Source: DATGEP01 sp035310125
GTDB taxonomy: Bacteria > Chloroflexota > Ktedonobacteria > Ktedonobacterales > JADMIN01
Reading direction: 5' to 3'
Assembly (NCBI GenBank): GCA_035310125.1
Contig: DATGEP010000418.1
Location: 1-23,487, forward strand
Length of the DNA: 23,487 nt
Of this stretch, positions 17,960 to 23,487 are shown one piece after another. The stretch's first letter is position 1. Each line of letters begins with the position of its first letter. The position numbers were made by a program, and so were the translations under genes. The notes below the pieces were generated by a model, which had not been told where the DNA came from, searched no databases, and saw only the letters and a program-made list of their open reading frames with translations.

Positions 17960-18003
17960 CGCGGACTGAGAAGCGTCTCTGGCATCTATGGGGAGATTAC
18001 GGC

Positions 18004-19386
18004 ATGAACAACCGGCGCCCGTTATGGACACCGCAAGCATGGACGGCCCGTCTGTCCGTACGCCAGGCATCCGATGCGCCGGTTCATGCTGAAGACAGCG
18101 ATATCTCACCATCCGTGCACCAGTCAGACTCCTCTACGGCAACCGACCTGATGGAGGCTCAGCGACCCAGCGTAGACGACCAGCCAACCCTGAAGATGCG
18201 TGCGCTACAGAGCGCACCATCGGTTGACGAGATGCCCACGGCGCCCGCGCTCCCCGCGGGCATCCCATCCGGACCCGTGCGCCACTCCGCCGCGCCGCAC
18301 CACCTTTCCCGCTGGACGGCCACCATGCTCACCATACTCCTGCTGCTGCTGACCAACCTGGTGTTAGAGTTCAATCGCCGCTCATTCGATGTCTTGAGTG
18401 AGCACTTCCCGGACGCGGCGCTGGCTCGTGTGCAACGCTGCGAGACGCTGGGCCAGGTGCCGGACGTCATCTACATGGGGTCGTCGCTGACGATGCATGG
18501 CGTGATCCCTACCACGGTTGATGCTACCGTACAAGCAGACTCCGGGCAGCGCATTCTCAGCTGCAACGTGGCCGATGATGGCTCGACCTTCGAGGAAGAT
18601 TACTATACCCTGAAGCGCATGATCGAGGATGGTTACACACCAAAGCTCGTCGTTGAGACGCTCTGGGAATACAACGTGAATGCCCATGCCTCGCCGCCTG
18701 CCGATACGTTCGGCCTGCCGGCGGAGCAAATTCTCTCTCTCGCCGATATCTCTGACGCTGCGGCGCTCAGCCAGCATTTTGGCGGCGGCATACACGGCAA
18801 GCTCGCCGCGCTGAACTATATCGCGGGGAAGGCGATCCCATTCTATGGCGACCGCACTGCCATGTTCAAGAGTCTCTGTGGGTCATTGACTATCGGCCCG
18901 TGCGCCACTACAGTCACCACATCGGTCGTGGCGTCGCCGTTGCAGAAGATGGTGCTCCCATCCGATGCGCGTGGCTGGGTCGCGCTCGTCGGGCGCTCGC
19001 TCGCCACCTACACAGACGCCCAGCTTCGCCCGTACACGTCCTGCGGAGATCACTGCCCGCCATTCGTCTTCGGCGAGCATCAGACGGCATTCCTCGCCAG
19101 ATTCATCGCGCTCGCGCAAGCGCATCATATTCACGTCGCGCTCGTCATCCCTCCTTTCAGCCAGTACTTCTTTCATGTAATGCGTCCCGCGGACTGGCAG
19201 AAGCTCGTTTCGCTGTGGCAGTCTTTTGCGGGTGCGCCCGGCGTCGCGTTCTACGATGAGAGCCACGACCCAACATATCTCGACACCGACTTTTGGGATG
19301 TCCATCATCTCGACGTGGATGGCGCAATGAAATTCTCCACATGGATCGGGCAAACGCTGGTGCCACGGGAGCTATCGAATGGATAG
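18004..19386 (+). CDS. SGNH-hydrolase-like membrane protein, probable O-acetylation partner (copy 1)
   Basis: This 460-residue protein has a polar, Pro/Ser-rich cytoplasmic tail (1-103), one transmembrane helix (about 104-121) and an extracytoplasmic SGNH-like domain. Block I is DVIYMGSSLTMHGV, with S161 the likely nucleophile. The C-terminal block is DVHHLDVDG (D432, H435), giving the D-x-x-H pair. Several Cys (e.g. CGSLTIGPC and CGDHC) suggest disulfides outside the cell. The start ATG 18004 has GGGGAGA about seven bases before it; the frame is open further upstream, but that part overlaps the MBOAT gene in another frame and is not expected to be translated. Family logic (AlgI with AlgJ/AlgX, PatA with PatB) places it as the enzyme that passes acetyl groups from the MBOAT protein to the sugar. 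DltD-like function is an alternative. Confidence 0.8.
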   Translation: MNNRRPLWTPQAWTARLSVRQASDAPVHAEDSDISPSVHQSDSSTATDLMEAQRPSVDDQPTLKMRALQSAPSVDEMPTAPALPAGIPSGPVRHSAAPHHLSRWTATMLTILLLLLTNLVLEFNRRSFDVLSEHFPDAALARVQRCETLGQVPDVIYMGSSLTMHGVIPTTVDATVQADSGQRILSCNVADDGSTFEEDYYTLKRMIEDGYTPKLVVETLWEYNVNAHASPPADTFGLPAEQILSLADISDAAALSQHFGGGIHGKLAALNYIAGKAIPFYGDRTAMFKSLCGSLTIGPCATTVTTSVVASPLQKMVLPSDARGWVALVGRSLATYTDAQLRPYTSCGDHCPPFVFGEHQTAFLARFIALAQAHHIHVALVIPPFSQYFFHVMRPADWQKLVSLWQSFAGAPGVAFYDESHDPTYLDTDFWDVHHLDVDGAMKFSTWIGQTLVPRELSNG

Positions 19387-20635
19387 ATACCGCGCGGCGC
19401 TTCCGATTGATGCGCAGGATACCCAGCCGCTCGACATGGATGAGCTGCCGACACGTAAGGTGCGCAGAGTCGTGGCGCCTATGCTCCCGCCGCGAGAGCC
19501 GCTGCCCGCATCTCCGGCATCGCGACAAAGATCGCTCGCCCCGAGATGGAGCGCCATAAGCACGATCACCGCGCTTGTGCTGCTGGTGTTGGCAAATCTA
19601 CTCATCCAATTAGACCGTCGCGCCTGGGACATCCGTAGCGATGGCTACTGGTCTCTGCAGCGCGTACAACAATGCGAAGCGCTTGGCCGCGCGCCTGATG
19701 TGCTGTTTCTTGGCTCTTCCCGCGTCGTCTACGGCGTCAATGCCCATCTGCTTGATAGCCTGGTACAACAGCAAACGGGCGAGCGAAGCCTGAGCTGCAA
19801 CGCTGGTATGTTCGGCTCCACGTTCGAGCAAGACTACTACACCTTCAAGCGGTTTCTCGAAGATGGCTACGTGCCGAAAGTCCTTGTCGAAGATCTCCGC
19901 GAATACAACCTCAATATGAACGCCAGCGAAACCGCCGATAACAGTGGGCTGGCATTCGCGGGGACACTTCCGCTAGCGGACATCTCCGATCTGAGCACGC
20001 TCAGCATGCACTATGGCAGCGGAGCGCACCGCATCCTGGCGTCGGCGGATTTCGTCGCCGTCAAACTTATTCCCATGTACGGTGATCGCATCGGACTCTA
20101 CAAGGCCGGCTGCAATGGATCGCACATTGGCCCGTGCGGCGCCGATCTTCCCAATGCGGGCGCCCTCGCCATCGCCCGCTACCAGCAGTCCGATCAGCAC
20201 GGCTGGGTGGCGCTTACAGGTGTCTCGATTGCCACCCTGACGCCAGCGCAAGTGAAGGTGCGGGCGGTCGAGTTACGCCAGTTCGAGGGCGGCGAGGTCC
20301 AGCGCTTCGCTATCGGAGGCAGACAGCCAGACTTTCTCGCGCGTATGATCGCGCTGGCAAAAGCCTATGGCGTGAAGGTGGCGCTGGTCGTCAGTCCGCT
20401 GCACCAATCGTTTTTTACCCTCTTCGACCGCTCCACTGATTGGCCTGCGATCCTATCATACTGGAATACATTCGCTCAAGCGCACGATGTGGCATTCTTC
20501 GATGAGAGCCGCCCTGCTGGTTTCACCGATGCCGATTGGTACGACGCCGAGCATCTGAACGCCGCTGGCGCGGACAAGCGCGCCTACCTCTTGGCAGAGA
20601 GCGTTGTGGAGCCAATGCTCGCCGGCTTTGTATGA
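19379..20635 (+). CDS. SGNH-hydrolase-like membrane protein, probable O-acetylation partner (copy 2)
   Basis: The 418-residue protein is a clear paralogue of the gene just upstream, which it overlaps by eight bases. It has a shorter cytoplasmic tail (1-57), one transmembrane helix (about 58-77), block I DVLFLGSSRVVYGV (S114) and the C-terminal pair YDAEHLNAAG (D389, H392). Segments shared with copy 1 include GSTFEQDYYTFKR versus GSTFEEDYYTLKR and a C-x6-7-C motif (CNGSHIGPC versus CGSLTIGPC). ATG 19379 has GGGAG seven bases upstream, inside the previous gene, indicating coupling. Both copies keep Ser, Asp and His, so neither looks dead. Divergence outside the core suggests different acceptors or sequential steps. 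It ends the plus-strand operon; no convincing terminator follows. Confidence 0.8.
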   Translation: MDRYRAALPIDAQDTQPLDMDELPTRKVRRVVAPMLPPREPLPASPASRQRSLAPRWSAISTITALVLLVLANLLIQLDRRAWDIRSDGYWSLQRVQQCEALGRAPDVLFLGSSRVVYGVNAHLLDSLVQQQTGERSLSCNAGMFGSTFEQDYYTFKRFLEDGYVPKVLVEDLREYNLNMNASETADNSGLAFAGTLPLADISDLSTLSMHYGSGAHRILASADFVAVKLIPMYGDRIGLYKAGCNGSHIGPCGADLPNAGALAIARYQQSDQHGWVALTGVSIATLTPAQVKVRAVELRQFEGGEVQRFAIGGRQPDFLARMIALAKAYGVKVALVVSPLHQSFFTLFDRSTDWPAILSYWNTFAQAHDVAFFDESRPAGFTDADWYDAEHLNAAGADKRAYLLAESVVEPMLAGFV

Positions 20636-20657
20636 TGCGGCGTGATGCAGCGCACAG

Positions 20658-20673
20658 TGTGAGATCGCTCACA
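20658..20673 (+). promoter_or_regulatory. CRP/FNR-family operator (TGTGA-N6-TCACA)
   Basis: The sequence TGTGAGATCGCTCACA has both half-sites exactly matching the CRP consensus TGTGA-N6-TCACA. Its centre (20665.5) is about 70 bases before the start point predicted from the promoter at 20701-20729, close to the helical phase used by activating CRP sites near -71.5. A CRP/FNR-type activator is therefore likely; the regulator itself is not in the window. Confidence 0.65.
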
Positions 20674-20700
20674 TATTGGGCGCTAATGCGTTTCTAAAGC

Positions 20701-20729
20701 TTGACAGCCCGTTGCCCTTCAACTATACT
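20701..20729 (+). promoter_or_regulatory. Near-consensus sigma-70-type promoter
   Basis: TTGACA (20701-20706, perfect) and TATACT (20724-20729, five of six) are separated by 17 bases. Transcription would begin near 20736 and run toward the secreted-protein gene at 21351, giving a leader of about 615 bases, or else make a separate short RNA. The operator at 20658-20673 sits just upstream. Confidence 0.65.
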
Positions 20730-21245
20730 CCGGGTGCCTGAGAAACGCTGGTCTGCCTCTCTGGCATATGGCTCTGGCGCACTACGCGTGGATATGAGAC
20801 ATTCGGGTGGAATAGTGGGGGGTTCTGGCATGGTCACTTCTAAATACACGCTACACTCCGCAAATTCACGACGATCCAGCATACCTCCTGCCTATCAGCC
20901 TTAGCCTCGCTCCTTTACGGCGGCTGTCTCTTTTGCCGCATCTCCCGATGTCCGCCATCGCGGCAAATCCGCGCCTTTCAGTGTCTCCGCCGGGCTTCCT
21001 CCGGCAGATCTTCTCGAATCCATCGTTACTGTCTCTGTGCGTTGCCGTTTTCTTGGGATGAGCGCGGGAATCCACGTTCCGCGTGATCCCCTTATGCCGT
21101 GGCTGAAGTGATGGAGGTGGTCCGCGCATTTGAGCAGGCACACGCGATACAGTCCATTGGCTCCGCGTGCCCGTTCGCTTCGAGGCGGCCCAAAAGTGAA
21201 AGGAGCAGCACTGACCGTTTCTGCGTGCAGCTATGCGTGGTGGAG

Positions 21246-21302
21246 CCCATGTGGAACATGGGGTCACAGTCTACGACATCACCATGTTCGTGACACTGTG
21301 AC
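21246..21302 (+). repeat. Two consecutive inverted repeats in the leader
   Basis: The first is CCCATGT-GGA-ACATGGG (21246-21262), a perfect seven-base stem. The second begins at the next base: GTCACAGT (21263-21270) and ACTGTGAC (21295-21302), a perfect eight-base stem around 24 bases that include a small ACAT-CACC-ATGT hairpin. They end 33 bases before the GGAGGT site of the secreted-protein gene, so they could affect its translation or bind a regulator. Confidence 0.55.
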
Positions 21303-21350
21303 GAGGTGCCATTCTCATTGATGAGATGGCTATTGGAGGTTATTTCGACG

Positions 21351-23147
21351 ATGCCGAAACATCGCAACGCGCGATTAGTAATGGCCTTTGGGTTGAGCGC
21401 GCTGCTGCTGGTCAGTGCGTTTGCTACAACCGTATTCGCACACACGAGTGCTCCGAAGAGCACTGTTTCTTTGGCAGCACACGCTACACACGCTAGTCAC
21501 CTCCAGATGCTGTATTCGCATACCGTTGACATGAGTAAGGTGCCGCAGGCGACCTCGGCAGAGCTGGCCTCGCAGGCCCGCTCGATGCCGTTCCTGACTC
21601 CTATGGGAGCCAAGGCCTACCAGCAGGCGCAGCATTCGAACCGTGGCTCCGCCGCACCTCATGGTGCGGGCTACGCGCCGATTACGAGCTCAACGAAATC
21701 CGCGAATCTGCCAAGCACGTTCAACAAGTTCAACGGGCAGTCCGACTCCGCGGCCACGTGTCCATATTTCGGTGGCTGCCAGCCGCCGGACATGGGTCTT
21801 GCCGCCAGTCCGGGTGGCCTCGTCCTCCAGAGCGTGAACACCTCGCTCTCGCTCTACAACCTGGGAGGCACGGTGCAGGCCGGCTGGCCTAAGACGGCGC
21901 AAGCCTTCTTTGGCGTGGGGAATCCCGGCAGCTGCGACTCCCATGGCCCGTTCCTCAGCGACCCACGCTCGTGGTACGACCCCTTCAACAATCGCTGGGG
22001 CGAGGCTGAGCTTCAGGTAGAGGGCGCGTTTGGCCTCAATGCCTGCCCATTCCAGACGCTCTACTGGATCGCGACCAGCACGTCTCCCAATCCGAATGGC
22101 ACATGGCGTGTGTTCGCTATCCCGATGAACTTCGGATCGGATCCCACAGGTGCCGCCGACTACACGCAGTTCGGCTTCAACGGCGACGGCATCTACGTCT
22201 CGGCCAACATGTTCAACCAGGCCGGCACTGCCTATGACTACGCCGAAGTCGTTGGCTGCGGCAAGGCCGGACTCTACGGTGGTGTCGGTTTCTCCTGCAA
22301 CGGCTGGTTCGATCTGACGGTTGGTAACGTCGTCATTGACACGGTCAATCCCGTGCAAACGCCGATGGATGCGAACAACGCGCCGCACACCGAGTTCTTC
22401 GTCAGCTCGTTCAACGGTCCCGATCCGTTCGGCAACAACTGCATCACCGTATCGTGTCATGGTGCGTCCATCTGGTCGTTCAGCGACCCGGGCAACCAAA
22501 GCGGCGCTGGCGATGTGTTTTCGGGCGCCTTTGTTGACACGAACATCTACATTTCGCCACCCGGCGCCGACCAGCCGTCTTGCACGGGTGGCACAGGCTG
22601 CGTCGAGTCGCTCGACAACCGCGTGAGCGCCACGCCGGTCTACCATGCCGGCCACATCTTCGCCGCGCACTCGACCGGTTTCGTCAGCAGCGCCAGCCAG
22701 TTCGTTCCCGCCATTCAGTGGTGGGACTTCACCGCTCAGCTGCACACGGGCTATCCCACGACCATCGCGGGCACTGGCGTGGCTCAAGATGCCTACCTGG
22801 CCGCGAGCGGTAACTTCACCGCCCTGACGTTCCCTGTGATGTACCCGGACATCGACAACGACATCATCATGGGCTACGACTACATGGGCGACACGATCTT
22901 CCCGAGCATCAACATGACGAGCCGCCGCGTCACCGATACGCCGAGCGTCATGACAGGCGGCCTTGGGATCATCGCGGTGTCGGGTACGGTCAGTACAGCT
23001 GATAGCCGGTGGGGTGATTACGAGGCGATGTCCTACACCGCCCCGTATCAAGACTTCATCTGGTTCTCGTCCGAGTACGCGAACCCAGCCGCCGGTGGTG
23101 ACTGGATCACGTCCATCATGCGCCTGCAGCTGACCATGCACGGTTAG
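21351..23147 (+). CDS. Secreted protein of unknown family, possible beta-propeller
   Basis: I do not recognise a named family. The 598-residue product has a signal peptide: a basic start (MPKHRNAR), a hydrophobic core (9-25) and a VFA-H cleavage site after residue 30. The mature part is rich in Gly, Asn, Ser and aromatic residues, with many short beta-type segments such as DPRSWYDPFNNRWGEAEL and FNGDGIYVSANMF, and several Cys pairs (for example CPYFGGC). This fits a secreted beta-propeller or similar beta-rich fold. The start ATG 21351 has GGAGGT ten bases upstream; a further in-frame ATG at 21306 would place a poor 15-residue extension before the signal peptide. It stands alone, with its own long leader and terminator. 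Its role is unknown; a cell-surface or extracellular job is inferred. Confidence 0.8.
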   Translation: MPKHRNARLVMAFGLSALLLVSAFATTVFAHTSAPKSTVSLAAHATHASHLQMLYSHTVDMSKVPQATSAELASQARSMPFLTPMGAKAYQQAQHSNRGSAAPHGAGYAPITSSTKSANLPSTFNKFNGQSDSAATCPYFGGCQPPDMGLAASPGGLVLQSVNTSLSLYNLGGTVQAGWPKTAQAFFGVGNPGSCDSHGPFLSDPRSWYDPFNNRWGEAELQVEGAFGLNACPFQTLYWIATSTSPNPNGTWRVFAIPMNFGSDPTGAADYTQFGFNGDGIYVSANMFNQAGTAYDYAEVVGCGKAGLYGGVGFSCNGWFDLTVGNVVIDTVNPVQTPMDANNAPHTEFFVSSFNGPDPFGNNCITVSCHGASIWSFSDPGNQSGAGDVFSGAFVDTNIYISPPGADQPSCTGGTGCVESLDNRVSATPVYHAGHIFAAHSTGFVSSASQFVPAIQWWDFTAQLHTGYPTTIAGTGVAQDAYLAASGNFTALTFPVMYPDIDNDIIMGYDYMGDTIFPSINMTSRRVTDTPSVMTGGLGIIAVSGTVSTADSRWGDYEAMSYTAPYQDFIWFSSEYANPAAGGDWITSIMRLQLTMHG

Positions 23148-23174
23148 TCTGCTAGGCTCGTTCGAACCCTTAGC

Positions 23175-23220
23175 ATGGGCTGCCGGTTTCCTTCAATGGG
23201 ACTGGCAGCCCATATTTCGT
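23175..23220 (+). terminator. Probable intrinsic terminator after the secreted-protein gene
   Basis: ATGGGCTGCC (23175-23184) pairs perfectly with GGCAGCCCAT (23204-23213). The pairing continues inward through six more pairs, including three G-U, to leave a seven-base loop, for a stem of about 16 pairs. A T-rich but interrupted tail (ATTTCGT) follows. It starts 28 bases after the stop codon. Confidence 0.7.
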
Positions 23221-23346
23221 TTCGTCAAGCGGGGCACCCGCCAACCAGGCTTATGTCGCGTTGACGAATACGATACACTAGGCACGTAACCACCGAGCAA
23301 CCATATCACTCACCCTGATCGTCTGATGATGAAGGAGACTCACTCA

Positions 23347-23487
23347 ATGGCCGGACTGGAAGGCACGCAGCTTGGCAGTTGCCGCATGTTATACCGCATC
23401 GGCGGCGGCGGTATGGGCGACATCTACCTTGCTGACCAACCCGGTCTCGGCCGCCAGGTCGCCGTCAAGGTCGTCCGTGGCGAAAGC
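23347..23487 (+). CDS. Serine/threonine protein kinase (3' partial)
   Basis: The first 47 codons of a Hanks-type kinase are visible before the window ends. They show a short leader with EGTQLG, the glycine-rich ATP loop RIGGGGMGDIYLAD (G19-G24) and the VAVK motif with the ATP-binding Lys41. The start ATG has AAGGAG nine bases upstream. Kinases with this opening are abundant in Chloroflexota, where they usually carry a C-terminal transmembrane helix and sensor repeats; that part is outside the window. The substrate and signal are unknown. The gene lies 199 bases after the secreted-protein gene, beyond its terminator, so it is probably transcribed separately. Confidence 0.92.
   Translation, partial: MAGLEGTQLGSCRMLYRIGGGGMGDIYLADQPGLGRQVAVKVVRGES

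Larger units (their letters stand above)
20636..21350. other. 715-base intergenic region: operator, promoter and long leader, no convincing gene
   Basis: The region holds a CRP-type operator (20658-20673), a near-consensus promoter (20701-20729), a bulged hairpin (21066-21091), two inverted repeats (21246-21262 and 21263-21302) and the GGAGGT site of the next gene (21335-21340). Short frames exist (20794-20904, 20948-21061, 21099-21293), but none has a good ribosome-binding site in the normal place, a recognisable motif or coding-like composition. The best is a 24-codon frame at 20830-20904 with GGGGGG seven bases upstream. I call it mainly a leader or regulatory stretch. Confidence 0.6.

Noticed and set aside
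17452..18003. Upstream in-frame extension of the first SGNH gene
   Set aside because: It overlaps the MBOAT gene in another frame; ATG 18004 has a good ribosome-binding site and begins the natural N-terminal tail.
21099..21293. 64-codon frame in the leader
   Set aside because: No ribosome-binding site, no recognisable motif, and it overlaps the inverted repeats; more likely non-coding.
21690..23141. Long minus-strand open frame (483 codons) opposite the secreted-protein gene
   Set aside because: Arg/Val/Asp-rich with no motif or ribosome-binding site; the opposite strand has a signal peptide and strong start.
23251..23279. Promoter for the kinase gene (TTATGT, 17 bases, TACACT, or the nearby TTGACG)
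   Set aside because: The -35 matches two of six, and TTGACG has no -10 at a fitting distance; not strong enough to list.
1..23487. tRNA genes, CRISPR arrays, insertion sequences or phage attachment sites
   Set aside because: I saw no cloverleaf-like sequence, regularly spaced repeats, transposase motifs or terminal inverted repeats.

Overview
The window looks like part of a chromosome from a GC-rich, soil-type bacterium of the phylum Chloroflexota, most probably class Ktedonobacteria or a near relative. This is inferred from the style of three genes: a TIR/transmembrane/GWAVG-repeat protein at the left edge, a serine/threonine kinase at the right edge that opens with a glycine-rich loop a few residues after EGTQLG, and a large secreted protein of unknown family. 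No rRNA or other taxonomic marker is present, so the assignment is tentative.

Region by region: (1) 1-1298, plus strand: the 3' part of a gene for a membrane-anchored TIR-domain protein with seven extracytoplasmic GWAVG repeats. (2) 1343-13365, minus strand: a seven-gene exopolysaccharide operon. In transcription order it encodes a membrane phosphoglycosyl transferase, a Wzz/BY-kinase-like protein whose nucleotide-binding motifs are all degenerate, a MurJ-type flippase fused to an O-antigen ligase/polymerase-like domain, a family-4-type glycosyltransferase (GT4), a glutamine-dependent asparagine synthase-like amidotransferase, and two more GT4 enzymes. (3) 13366-13612: a divergent promoter region. 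(4) 13613-20635, plus strand: a five-gene operon with a fourth GT4, an N,N-dimethylformamidase-beta-like lipoprotein, an MBOAT O-acyltransferase and two tandem SGNH-hydrolase-like membrane proteins. (5) 20636-21350: a long regulatory stretch with a perfect CRP-type operator, a near-consensus promoter and a structured leader. (6) 21351-23147: a secreted 598-residue protein, followed by a strong stem-loop terminator. (7) 23347-end: the first 47 codons of a serine/threonine protein kinase.

How the genes fit together (inference from family knowledge): the phosphoglycosyl transferase would load the first sugar phosphate onto a polyprenyl carrier. Four GT4 enzymes would extend it, suggesting a repeat unit of up to about five sugars. 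The flippase half of the fusion would move the unit across the membrane, and its ligase/polymerase-like half would polymerise or transfer it. The Wzz-like protein would set chain length. AsnB-like, DMFase-like, MBOAT and SGNH proteins look like decorating enzymes (amidation or amide hydrolysis, and O-acetylation). The most unusual points are the flippase-polymerase fusion, the pseudo-BY-kinase, the DMFase-like lipoprotein inside a polysaccharide operon, and the TIR receptor-like protein.
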